Assembly (NCBI GenBank): GCA_002452635.1
Contig: DKEU01000263.1
Coordinates: 3,473-25,113, forward strand
DNA length: 21,641 bases
Direction of reading: 5' to 3'
Source: Desulfovibrionaceae bacterium UBA6814
GTDB lineage: Bacteria > Desulfobacterota > Desulfovibrionia > Desulfovibrionales > Desulfovibrionaceae
Below, in pieces: positions 1 through 6,804 of the stretch (position 1 is its first letter; each line of letters begins with the position of its first letter). A program made the translations under genes and the position numbers. Below the pieces are notes generated by a model. It made no database searches. It saw only the letters and a program-made list of their open reading frames with translations, and was not told the origin of the DNA.

Positions 1-600
1 TTGTGGCGGCTCAAGGACACCGCCCACCACCTGTTCCGCAGCAAGACCGGGGCCGCCGGCCTGGTGGGCCATTTCCTGGACTGGTCCGTGGGCTACATCT
101 TCCACGACGCCATGAAGCTCAAGGAAGACTCCTACCAGCAGCAGAACTACGCCCCCTGGTTCCGCCAGCTCATCCGCGAGGACCTGCCCGACGAGGAGAT
201 GACCGTCAGCGCGGAGCTGCTCGGCGTGCTGGAGCAGACCTCCGAGAGCATGGCCCGGGAGATCGCGCGCATCCGCTTCATCGTGGCCCAGTGCCGCCGG
301 CTGTTCCCCCTCTACCTGGCCGCGCACCGGGACAACCCGCTGCTGGCCCGGTTCCTGTTCGACCAGGACGAGCTGGTGCGGGAGGTCTTCGGGGCGGACT
401 ATCCCGGCCTGGTGGGCCGCATCTACGGCGACCGGCCGGACCACATGTACCTGCTGGCGGCCATGAGCCTGCGCCAGGGCGGCTGGATCAAGGAGTCGGC
501 CCACGCCATCGCCCGGGCCGTGGAGCTGGCCCCGGACAGCCAGAGCATCCGGCGCGAAGAGCGCATCATCTCCGACCGCCTGGCGCGCGAAGCCCGTTGA
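1..600 (+). CDS. Hypothetical protein with C-terminal TPR-like motif, 5' end probably outside window
   Basis: The frame is open from base 1 (TTG) to the TGA at 598-600, giving 199 visible residues. The true start may be upstream because the window begins here and no ribosome-binding site can be seen. The protein is soluble and mostly helical, rich in Arg, Leu and Glu. Around residues 147-181 there is a TPR-like helix pair (LLAAMSLRQGGWIKESAHAI followed by an ARAVELAPDS turn). No catalytic motif was recognised. The stop codon lies inside the left arm of the large hairpin repeat at 589-713, so the repeat immediately follows, and slightly overlaps, the coding end. I do not recognise the family; the TPR call is tentative. 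Confidence 0.6.
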   Translation: MWRLKDTAHHLFRSKTGAAGLVGHFLDWSVGYIFHDAMKLKEDSYQQQNYAPWFRQLIREDLPDEEMTVSAELLGVLEQTSESMAREIARIRFIVAQCRRLFPLYLAAHRDNPLLARFLFDQDELVREVFGADYPGLVGRIYGDRPDHMYLLAAMSLRQGGWIKESAHAIARAVELAPDSQSIRREERIISDRLAREAR

Positions 601-713
601 AAATTCCGCGATGGCTGCGTTGCTCGGCAACGGCAAACCCTCACGTATGTCCGGATACGCTTCGGGCTTGCCGTTCCCTCGCGCCTTGCCCTCGCGGTTT
701 TTGAACGGGCTTC
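589..713. repeat. Large nested hairpin repeat, copy 1
   Basis: The outer arms GAAGCCCGTT (589-598) and AACGGGCTTC (704-713) are perfect complements. Inside them AAAATTCCGCGA pairs imperfectly with TCGCGGTTTTT, AACGGCAA pairs with TTGCCGTT, and the apex is CGTAT-GTCCGG-ATACG. The blocks TGCGT/TGCT, CTCACGTA, TACGCTTCG and GCGCCT also occur in the same order in the element at 17589-17717, although the stems differ in sequence. It is therefore a dispersed structured repeat. It may act as a terminator or mRNA end for the preceding gene, since it begins within that gene's last codons. The structure is seen directly; the role is inferred. Confidence 0.75.
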
Positions 714-731
714 GGGAGCTTGCTAGCCCGG

Positions 732-747
732 GGGGCCGTTAGGCCCC
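732..747 (+). terminator. GC-rich hairpin before the Re-citrate-synthase-like gene
   Basis: GGGGCC (732-737) and GGCCCC (742-747) flank a GTTA loop. An alternative, mutually exclusive pairing is GGCCGTT (734-740) with AACGGCC (764-770). There is no T-tract, so a classical intrinsic terminator is doubtful. It could be a leader structure or the end of transcripts from the left. Confidence 0.25.
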
Positions 748-810
748 GTCCCGTAAGGCCCGGAACGGCCTCATTCCCCGGCCCTTTACCTGGGCCTGGA
801 AATTGTTCAC

Positions 811-816
811 TATAAA
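811..816 (+). promoter_or_regulatory. Possible -10 box upstream of the DRE-TIM/Cache gene
   Basis: TATAAA is the best -10-like hexamer between the hairpins and the start at 880. No convincing -35 lies at 16-18 bp; TTTACC at 785-790 is 20 bp away. The call rests on the AT-rich patch (799-816) in GC-rich surroundings. Confidence 0.3.
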
Positions 817-879
817 CGACTACGGTCGGGACGCGCCCCTGGCGCGCCCGGCCGAGCGTCATGCCCCAAGGAGATTCTC

Positions 880-2709
880 ATGCCCATCATGCACGTCAGC
901 CGCTCGGCTCCCAAGTTGGACCTGGTGAGCCCGGAGCAGCCCAACCTGTACCGCGACTTCTTTCCCTACACCAAGATCGGGCGCATCAGCTTCGACGACA
1001 TCCTGCTCATGCCCCGGCCCGCGGACCCCATGTTCATCACCGACACCACCTTCCGCGACGGGCAGCAGGCCCGGCCGCCCTATTCGGTGGAGCAGATAGG
1101 CCGCATCTTCGACATGCTGCACCAGCTGGGCGGCAAGAGCGGCCTCATCCGGCAGAGCGAATTCTTCCTGTATTCCCAGAAGGACCGCAAGGCGGTGGAG
1201 ACCTGCCTGGCCAAGGGCTACCAGTATCCCCAGGTCACCGGCTGGATCCGCGCCCACAAGGAGGACCTCAAGCTGGTCAAGGAGATGGGGCTCAAGGAGA
1301 CCGGGCTGCTCACCTCGGTCTCGGACTACCACATCTACCTGAAGCTGGGGAAATCCCGGGAGCAGGCCATGGCCGACTACCTGGCCGTGGTGGAGGAGGC
1401 CCTGGCCTCGGGCATCATCCCCCGCTGCCATTTCGAGGATATCACCCGGGCCGACGTGTACGGGTTCTGCCTGCCCTTTGCCCAGGCCCTCATGGAGCTG
1501 TCCAAGCAGAGCGGCCTGCCGGTGAAGATCCGGCTGTGCGACACCCTGGGCCTGGGCGTGCCCTACCCGGGCGCGGCCCTGCCCCGGTCCGTGGGCCGGC
1601 TGGTGCGGGCCTTCACCGACGAGGCCGGGGTCCCGGGCAACTGGCTGGAGTGGCACGGGCACAACGACTTCCACAAGGTGCTGGTGAACGCGGTCACCGC
1701 CTGGATGTACGGCTGCTCCGCGGCCAACGGCACCCTGCTCGGCTTCGGCGAGCGCACCGGCAATGCGCCCATCGAGGCCCTGGTGGTGGAGTACGTGTCC
1801 TTGACCGGCGACGACCACGTGGCCGACACCACGGCCATCTCCGAGATCGGCCGCTACTTCGAGGAGGTGCTGGAGTACAAGGTCCCGGACAACTATCCCT
1901 TCGTGGGACGGGACTTCAACGCCACCAGCGCCGGCATCCACGTGGACGGGCTCATCAAGAACGAGGAGATCTACAACATCTTCGACACCCGGAAGATCCT
2001 GAACCGGCCGGTGCCCATCATCATCACCGACAAGTCGGGCAAGGCCGGGGTGGCGTACTGGATCAACCAGTACCTGAACCTGGAGGAGAAGGACCGCATC
2101 GACAAGCTCCACCCGGCGGTGGGCAAGATCTACAAGCGGATCATGCAGGCCTACGAGACCGGCCGCAACACCTCCTTCTCCAGCAAGGAGATGAAGGCCC
2201 TGGTCAAGCGCTTCCTGCCCGAGCTGTTCGCCTCGGAGTTCGACCACCTGAAGACCGTGGCCCACAAGCTGGCGGCCGCCATCGTCACCCGCCTGTCCCA
2301 GGTCTGCGAGATCCGCAGCCTGGACGGCGGCCGGGTGGAGCACTGCATGGACGACTTCCTGCAGGAGTACTCCTTCATCCAGTACATCTACCTCATCGGC
2401 ATGGACGGCCGGCTCATCGCCAGCGCCGTGGCCCATCCCGAGGACCGGCCCAAGTACAAGACCTTCGACCACGAGACCGACTTCTCGGACCGCGAGTGGT
2501 ACACCGTGCCCATGGAGACCGGGAAGATGCACATCACCGACTTCTACAAGTCGCACTTCACGGGTAAGCTGTGCCTCACCGTGGCCATCCCGGTGACTGA
2601 CGAAGAGGACGACATCCAGGGCGTGCTGGGCGCCGACATCCGGTTCGAGGAACTGCTCAAGCGGCAGGAAGACCTGGAAGATGAAGCTCAGACTGGGGAA
2701 TCTGTTTAA
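880..2709 (+). CDS. DRE-TIM condensing enzyme (Re-citrate synthase / homocitrate synthase-like) fused to C-terminal Cache-like domain
   Basis: This 609-residue protein starts at ATG 880 behind AAGGAGA (868-874). Residues about 50-320 form a DRE-TIM metallolyase barrel: DTTFRDGQQ at 55-63 carries the catalytic/metal Asp-Arg pair, CHFED is at 183-187, and HGHNDF at 259-264 gives the two metal-binding His. The family condenses acetyl-CoA with a 2-oxo acid (isopropylmalate, homocitrate and Re-citrate synthases). Desulfovibrio lacks a classical Si-citrate synthase and is thought to use a Re-type enzyme, so citrate synthesis from oxaloacetate is the favoured role. The usual LeuA regulatory domain is not evident. 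Residues about 485-595 instead look like a Cache/PDC sensor fold (YLIGMDGR, DREWY at 537-541, TDFYKS, GVLGADIRFEEL). No membrane segment lies between, so the sensor should be cytosolic. Its last 29 bases overlap the K+ channel gene. Confidence 0.65.
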   Translation: MPIMHVSRSAPKLDLVSPEQPNLYRDFFPYTKIGRISFDDILLMPRPADPMFITDTTFRDGQQARPPYSVEQIGRIFDMLHQLGGKSGLIRQSEFFLYSQKDRKAVETCLAKGYQYPQVTGWIRAHKEDLKLVKEMGLKETGLLTSVSDYHIYLKLGKSREQAMADYLAVVEEALASGIIPRCHFEDITRADVYGFCLPFAQALMELSKQSGLPVKIRLCDTLGLGVPYPGAALPRSVGRLVRAFTDEAGVPGNWLEWHGHNDFHKVLVNAVTAWMYGCSAANGTLLGFGERTGNAPIEALVVEYVSLTGDDHVADTTAISEIGRYFEEVLEYKVPDNYPFVGRDFNATSAGIHVDGLIKNEEIYNIFDTRKILNRPVPIIITDKSGKAGVAYWINQYLNLEEKDRIDKLHPAVGKIYKRIMQAYETGRNTSFSSKEMKALVKRFLPELFASEFDHLKTVAHKLAAAIVTRLSQVCEIRSLDGGRVEHCMDDFLQEYSFIQYIYLIGMDGRLIASAVAHPEDRPKYKTFDHETDFSDREWYTVPMETGKMHITDFYKSHFTGKLCLTVAIPVTDEEDDIQGVLGADIRFEELLKRQEDLEDEAQTGESV

Positions 2710-3835
2710 AAGCACGTTCAAGAGCACCTTCCGCAAGCTGATCCTGTTCCTGTTCCTGTTGATCGGGGTCAGCTCGGTTGGGTTCTATTACCTGGAGGGG
2801 AGAAGCCAGGAACTGGACTTTTTGAGCGGGGTATGGTGGACCGTGGTCACGCTGACCACGGTGGGGTACGGCGACCTGGTGCCCAAGACCGAGGCCGGCC
2901 GGCTCCTGGGGGTGCTGGTCATGGCCTCGGGCATCGGCCTGGTGTCCACCCTGACCGGCAACCTGGCGTCCATGATCGTGGAGCGCCACGCCAAACAGCG
3001 CAAGGGGTTGCTCAAGGTGAAGCTCTCCGACCACGTGGTTATCCTGGGCTGGAACTCCTACGGCCCCAACCTGGTCAAGGCCCTGTCCCAGACGCTCCTG
3101 CAGAACGCCAGCCTGGTGCTGGTCAACGACCTGCCCCCGGACGCGCGCGAGGAGCTGACCTTCAAGCTGGAGCTGGGGGAGCGCCTGCACTTCGTGTTCG
3201 GCAACCCCACCCAGGAGAACGTCCTGCACCGGGCCTCTCCGGCCACGGCCAAGCTGGTCTACATGCTGATCCAGGAGGGCATGACCCCCAAGGAGGCGGA
3301 CCAGCAGAGCCTCTACGCCGCGCTCACCCTGCGCAGCATGGCCCCCAAGGTGCTCATCTACGCCGAGGTGGCGCTGTCCGAGAACCGGGAGCACCTGTTG
3401 CGGGCCGGGGTCAACGAGACCGTGATCCAGGGCGAGGTCACCAGCCTGCTCCTGGGCATGCTGGGCGCCAATCCCTCCATGTGGCCCTTTTTCCAGTCCC
3501 TGCTCGGGGCGCGGGACGAGGGCTGCCTGGCCTACCGCGCCCTGTCCCACGAGGAGCGCAAGCTCTCCTGGGGCGACTTCCTCAAGCGGGCCATCGCCGA
3601 CACCGGCATCCTGCCCCTGGCCCTGTGCCACGAGAGCAAGGACCTCTCCCTGCAGGACATGCTGGACGAGGGCTCGGCCCTGGACCAGTTCATCCTGGAG
3701 CTGTTCCAGGCCACGGGCCAGCAGACCGACCTGGGCCACCAGGGACCCAACGTCATCGTGAACCCGGTGCGCTCCCAGGCCCTGGAGCGCTACGACGGCA
3801 TCCTCTACCTCAAGCCCGCGGCCGAGGAGGCCTGA
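2681..3835 (+). CDS. Two-transmembrane potassium channel with RCK/TrkA-N domain
   Basis: This 384-residue membrane protein has a first transmembrane helix at about residues 18-40, a pore loop with the K+ selectivity filter TVGYGD at 60-65, and a second helix at about 75-100. A cytoplasmic TrkA-N/RCK Rossmann domain follows from about residue 116 (HVVILGW at 118-124, then LVLVND). The glycine-rich loop reads GWNSYG rather than GxGxxG, so nucleotide binding may be altered. This is the MthK-like 2TM-RCK plan, which gates K+ flux by cytosolic ligands. The start lies inside the end of the preceding gene (29-nt overlap, AGGAAG just upstream), which implies translational coupling. The cyclic-nucleotide-binding gene begins 2 nt after its stop, suggesting a shared complex. 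Confidence 0.85.
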   Translation: MKLRLGNLFKSTFKSTFRKLILFLFLLIGVSSVGFYYLEGRSQELDFLSGVWWTVVTLTTVGYGDLVPKTEAGRLLGVLVMASGIGLVSTLTGNLASMIVERHAKQRKGLLKVKLSDHVVILGWNSYGPNLVKALSQTLLQNASLVLVNDLPPDAREELTFKLELGERLHFVFGNPTQENVLHRASPATAKLVYMLIQEGMTPKEADQQSLYAALTLRSMAPKVLIYAEVALSENREHLLRAGVNETVIQGEVTSLLLGMLGANPSMWPFFQSLLGARDEGCLAYRALSHEERKLSWGDFLKRAIADTGILPLALCHESKDLSLQDMLDEGSALDQFILELFQATGQQTDLGHQGPNVIVNPVRSQALERYDGILYLKPAAEEA

Positions 3836-3837
3836 GC

Positions 3838-4362
3838 ATGGCCGGCAAGGACGCGTTCCGCTGGACCGATGTGGCCCTGTTCGCCGGGCTCTCCGGGGAG
3901 CAGCTGGAGAAGGTCAAGGAGATCTTCTCCCGCATGGACACCGAGTCCGGGGTCAAGGTGGTCAAGGAGGGGGAGGAGGGCGACGAGATGTACATCCTCA
4001 TCAGCGGCAGGGTGCGCATCTCCAAGTCCATGATCATCTCGGGCATGAGCGTGCCCCTGGCCGAGCTCAGGGACCCGCGCAAGGTGCTGGCCACCCTGGA
4101 CGGCGACATCTGCCCCTCTTTCGGCGAGATGGCGCTCCTGGACCGCGACACCCGCTCGGCCACGGTGGAGACCTTGAAGCCCAGCGTGTTCCTGGTGACC
4201 GACCGGGAGCGCTTCTTCGGCCTGGTGCAGCGCGAGCCCATCATCGGCTGCCACCTGCTGTCCGTCCTGGGCAAGCGGCTGGCGGCCACGGTGCGTAAGA
4301 ACAACTCCGAGCTGGTGAAGCTCACCACCGCCCTGGCCCTGGCCCTGGCCCGCAGGAAATAG
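3838..4362 (+). CDS. Stand-alone cyclic-nucleotide-binding domain protein
   Basis: The gene starts at ATG 3838 with GAGGAGG upstream, inside the end of the channel gene, and encodes 174 residues. A single cNMP-binding beta-roll fills most of it: GDEMYILISGRVRISK is the early strand pair. The phosphate-binding cassette FGEMALLDRDTRSATV runs from residue 95, keeping the Glu (E97) and Arg (R106) that contact ribose and phosphate in CAP/CNG domains. There is no helix-turn-helix, so it is not a CRP-type regulator. Placement 2 nt after a K+ channel suggests a separately encoded gating subunit, as though the C-terminal domain of a cyclic-nucleotide-gated channel had become its own gene. The domain is well supported; partnership with the channel is inferred. 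Confidence 0.8.
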   Translation: MAGKDAFRWTDVALFAGLSGEQLEKVKEIFSRMDTESGVKVVKEGEEGDEMYILISGRVRISKSMIISGMSVPLAELRDPRKVLATLDGDICPSFGEMALLDRDTRSATVETLKPSVFLVTDRERFFGLVQREPIIGCHLLSVLGKRLAATVRKNNSELVKLTTALALALARRK

Positions 4363-4366
4363 GCCC

Positions 4367-5146
4367 GTGCCCCGGAGTTTCCTTCTCCTGGTCCTGGTTC
4401 TGGCGCTGGCCGCGGGCTGCGGCAAGAAGACCCTCGACGTCCCGGCCCCCCGGCCCGCGCCCCGGCCCTCGGCCGCCCCGGCCCCGAGCCAGGAGCCGCA
4501 GCGCACCGCGCCCAAGGGCACCTTCAAGCCCTACTCCATCTCCGGCACCACCTACTATCCCCTGGCCGACGTGGAGGAGGGCTGGGAGGAGGAGGGCCTG
4601 GCCTCCTGGTACGGCCCGGGCTTCCACGGCCAGAAGACCTCCAGCGGCGAGACCTACGACATGAACGACTTCACCGCGGCCCACAAGGTGCTGCCCATGC
4701 ACACCCGCATCCGGGTGCAGAACCTGGAGAACGGCCGCTGGGCGGACCTGCGGGTCAACGACCGGGGCCCCTTCGTGGCCGGCCGCATCGTGGACCTCTC
4801 CCATGCCGGGGCCCAGGCCCTGGGCGTGGTGGGGCCGGGCACGGCCCGGGTGCGGCTCACCGTGCTGGGCGGCGAGGGCATGAGCGCCTCGGCCGTGGTG
4901 GCGGCGGTGGCCCGGGAGACCTTCTACGTGCAGGTGGGGGCGTTCACGGTGCAGACCAATGCCGAGCGGTTGGCCCGCGAACTCAAGGCCGGGGGCTACC
5001 CCTCCACCCGAATCCAGGAGGCCGTGGTGAACGGGGCGCGCTACTGGAGGGTGCAGGCCGGGGCCTTCGCCGGCGTGAAGCACGCCAACGAAGGCCTCGC
5101 CCGTCTGTCGGACCGGTTCCCGGGCAGCTTCATCCTTGCGGATTGA
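4367..5146 (+). CDS. rlpA: RlpA-like septal ring lipoprotein with DPBB and SPOR domains
   Basis: This 259-residue protein starts at GTG 4367, 4 nt after the preceding stop, with AGGAA at 4354-4358. A hydrophobic signal (FLLLVLVLALAAGC) ends in a lipobox with the lipidated Cys at residue 18. A Pro/Ala-rich linker follows. The double-psi beta-barrel spans about residues 75-165, with ASWYGPGFHGQKTSSGE and RVNDRGPF. A SPOR domain covers about 183-259 (FYVQVGAF and YWRVQAGAF repeats). RlpA proteins cleave denuded septal peptidoglycan glycans, and SPOR targets them to the division site. The 3' end overlaps the convergent ihfA gene by 17 nt. Confidence 0.88.
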   Translation: MPRSFLLLVLVLALAAGCGKKTLDVPAPRPAPRPSAAPAPSQEPQRTAPKGTFKPYSISGTTYYPLADVEEGWEEEGLASWYGPGFHGQKTSSGETYDMNDFTAAHKVLPMHTRIRVQNLENGRWADLRVNDRGPFVAGRIVDLSHAGAQALGVVGPGTARVRLTVLGGEGMSASAVVAAVARETFYVQVGAFTVQTNAERLARELKAGGYPSTRIQEAVVNGARYWRVQAGAFAGVKHANEGLARLSDRFPGSFILAD

Positions 5147-5426
5147 GTTCCGAGCGGAACTTGCGCGAGAGCCGGAAGACCACAACCTTGCGCGGGGGCA
5201 GGACGATGGTCTGGTTGGTCTGCGGATTGCGCCCCTTGCGCGCCTTCTTGTCGTAGGCGTCGAATTTCCCGAAGCCGCTGATCAGGAGCGAGTGGTCCTT
5301 TTTCACCGATTGCTTCATGATGTCCAGGAGCGATTCCACGTGGGTCTTGACCTCGGCGCGGTTGCGGCTCATCTGTTCGTAGATGGCGTCCACGATGTCG
5401 GCCTTGGTCAGGGTCTTGCTGGACAT
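5130..5426 (-). CDS. ihfA: Integration host factor alpha subunit / HU-family DNA-bending protein
   Basis: This 98-residue protein starts at ATG 5426 behind GGGAGGT. It has the whole HU/IHF fold: N-terminal helices (LTKADIVDAIYEQM), the GFGKF turn, and the beta-arm region GRNPQTNQTIVLPPRKVVVF followed by the C-terminal helix. The GRNP arm tip is the proline that intercalates in the DNA minor groove and bends it. The arm resembles IHF-alpha more than HU, but alpha, beta and HU assignment from sequence alone is tentative. IHF commonly helps sigma-54 activators loop to the promoter, which fits the sigma-54 unit at 15-17.5 kb. The gene converges on rlpA with overlapping ends and no terminator between. 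Confidence 0.85.
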   Translation of the reverse strand: MSSKTLTKADIVDAIYEQMSRNRAEVKTHVESLLDIMKQSVKKDHSLLISGFGKFDAYDKKARKGRNPQTNQTIVLPPRKVVVFRLSRKFRSELNPQG

Positions 5427-5439
5427 GGTTACCTCCCTG

Positions 5440-5465
5440 GGGAGCCCGCACCGGCGGGTGCTCCC
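5440..5465 (-). promoter_or_regulatory. Stem-loop in the ihfA leader
   Basis: GGGAGC (5440-5445) pairs with GCTCCC (5460-5465), with an inner CCGC/GCGG stem and a short loop. It lies about 5 nt upstream of the ihfA ribosome-binding site on the minus strand. It could influence translation or mRNA stability. The structure is seen; the role is inferred. Confidence 0.35.
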
Positions 5466-5597
5466 GGTTGATGCCCTCGGCGCAGGGGGCCGGGCGCGGG
5501 GCCGGAGTTGATACCGTTATGCCGGCCTGTCCCCGGCCTCGCCGTGTCTGCCTCAGCCGGACTCGGGCAGGCGGTGACACCGCCGGGGCTACACGAA

Positions 5598-5626
5598 TCA
5601 TTACTCACTATCTCGTTCTTTTTCAA
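5598..5626 (-). promoter_or_regulatory. Sigma-70-type promoter for ihfA
   Basis: Read on the minus strand, TTGAAA (5626-5621) is followed by a 17-bp spacer and TAATGA (5603-5598). This is the best promoter-like pair in the ihfA / radical SAM gap and sits in an AT-rich patch. Transcription would start near 5590, giving a leader of about 165 nt before ihfA. Confidence 0.55.
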
Positions 5627-5664
5627 GTTGTTTTCGGTGAGTGGCGGAATTTTCCTAGCCATTC

Positions 5665-5689
5665 GACAGGAAACCCCCTGGGGGCTGTC
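5665..5689 (+). promoter_or_regulatory. Hairpin over the translation start of the radical SAM gene
   Basis: GACAG (5665-5669) and CTGTC (5685-5689) enclose CCCC/GGGG, forming a stem that ends 5 nt before ATG 5695. The only purine-rich ribosome-binding candidate (GGGGG, 5680-5684) is inside the stem, so initiation may be structure-controlled. Confidence 0.35.
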
Positions 5690-5694
5690 CGGAC

Positions 5695-6741
5695 ATGCCT
5701 GCCCTGCATTACATTCCGCATCCCGCCCCGGTCCGGGACCGGAAAAAAATTTTTCCGGTGTTTCTGCCCTATGCCGGATGCCCGACCCGCTGCGTGTATT
5801 GCGCCCAGCCCCTGGCCACCGGCCGGGCCGCCGGCCGGGACCTGCTCCCCAGGGCCTGGGCCGCCCTGCGCCGGGACCTGGAGCAGGCCGCGGCAGAGGG
5901 CCGCAGCTTCGAGCTGGGGTTCTACGGCGGCACCTTCACCGCCCTGCCCGGGGACTGGGCCGCGCGGTTCCTCGGCCTGGCCGCGGAGTTCCGCTCCCCC
6001 GGGCCGGTGACCGGGGTGCGCTGCTCCACCCGGCCGGACGCGGCGGACCCCGGCCTGCTGGGGCGGCTGCGGGACCTGGGCCTGGAGATGGTGGAGCTGG
6101 GGGTGCAGAGCTTCCATGCGGCCTGCCTGGCCGAGAGCAACCGGGGCTACGGCCCGGATGCGGCCCTGGCCGCCTGCGCCGCGGTGCGGGATGCGGGCCT
6201 GGGCCTGGGCGTGCAGCTCCTGCCCGGGTTGCCGGGCATGGCCCCGGACCCGGACGGCCCCTTTCTCCGGGACGTGGCCCTGGCCCTGGACCAGACCCCG
6301 GCCTGCCTGCGGCTGTATCCCTGCGTGGTGCTCCCGGGCACCGAGCTGGCCCGGCGCTGGGCCGCCGGGGCGTACGTCCCCTGGACCGCGGCCCAGGCCA
6401 TGGACCTGCTGGGCCGGGCGCTGTTGGCCTGCTGGAAGGCCGGGGTGCCGGTCATCCGGCTGGGCCTGGCTCCCCAGGACGGCCTGGCGGAAAACATCCT
6501 GGCCGGGCCCTGGCACCCGGCCCTGGGCCAGCGGGTGCGCAGCCGGGCGCTATTCACCTATCTGTATGAAAAATTGGAAACGCGAAACATGCGTCCCAGG
6601 AGGCTCCTGACGCCCCGTTCAGCCCTGTCCGACGTCCTGGGGCACCGGCATGAAATGCTGGCCGCCTGGGCAACCCTGGGACTGGACCAGGCCCGGATCC
6701 GGGTCTGGGAAGAGGCCGGATTCGGCGTGGAACTGCACTGA
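5695..6741 (+). CDS. Radical SAM protein, Elp3-like (no acetyltransferase domain)
   Basis: This 348-residue protein has the cluster motif C29-X3-C33-X2-C36 (AGCPTRCVYC), which binds the SAM-cleaving [4Fe-4S]. The motif FYGGTFTALP near residue 81 and the later STRPD and VELGVQSFH motifs match the Elp3-type radical SAM branch (compare the YhcC/YtqA group). The C-terminal GNAT domain of true Elp3 is absent. Family members modify tRNA, but the substrate here cannot be deduced. The chosen ATG puts about 20 residues before the beta-strand leading into the cluster, typical of the group. The ribosome-binding site is weak and lies in a hairpin. A palindrome with an A7 run (5738-5759) falls within codons 15-22. 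Confidence 0.8.
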   Translation: MPALHYIPHPAPVRDRKKIFPVFLPYAGCPTRCVYCAQPLATGRAAGRDLLPRAWAALRRDLEQAAAEGRSFELGFYGGTFTALPGDWAARFLGLAAEFRSPGPVTGVRCSTRPDAADPGLLGRLRDLGLEMVELGVQSFHAACLAESNRGYGPDAALAACAAVRDAGLGLGVQLLPGLPGMAPDPDGPFLRDVALALDQTPACLRLYPCVVLPGTELARRWAAGAYVPWTAAQAMDLLGRALLACWKAGVPVIRLGLAPQDGLAENILAGPWHPALGQRVRSRALFTYLYEKLETRNMRPRRLLTPRSALSDVLGHRHEMLAAWATLGLDQARIRVWEEAGFGVELH

Positions 6742-6755
6742 TATGCAAGGCGAAT

Positions 6756-6790
6756 CCGGGTAGCATTCCCTACCTGTTTCTGCTACCCGG
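6756..6790. promoter_or_regulatory. Perfect 9-bp inverted repeat upstream of the amidohydrolase
   Basis: CCGGGTAGC (6756-6764) and GCTACCCGG (6782-6790) are perfect complements separated by 17 bases. An internal CTACC (6770-6774) can pair alternatively with GGTAG (6759-6763). The element fills the 63-bp gap between the two genes and ends 14 nt before ATG 6805. It could be a terminator stem without a T-tract, an operator, or a leader switch. Confidence 0.45.
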
Positions 6791-6804
6791 TCGCAGAGGC
6801 CGTC

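Noticed and set aside
859..2736. Very long minus-strand open frame opposite the DRE-TIM/Cache gene
   Set aside because: Its Gly/His/Val-rich, low-motif protein is the usual antisense shadow of a high-GC gene; the plus strand has clear catalytic motifs.
5427..5694. Possible riboswitch in the ihfA / radical SAM gap
   Set aside because: Only simple hairpins and a promoter were found; no known aptamer motif could be recognised.
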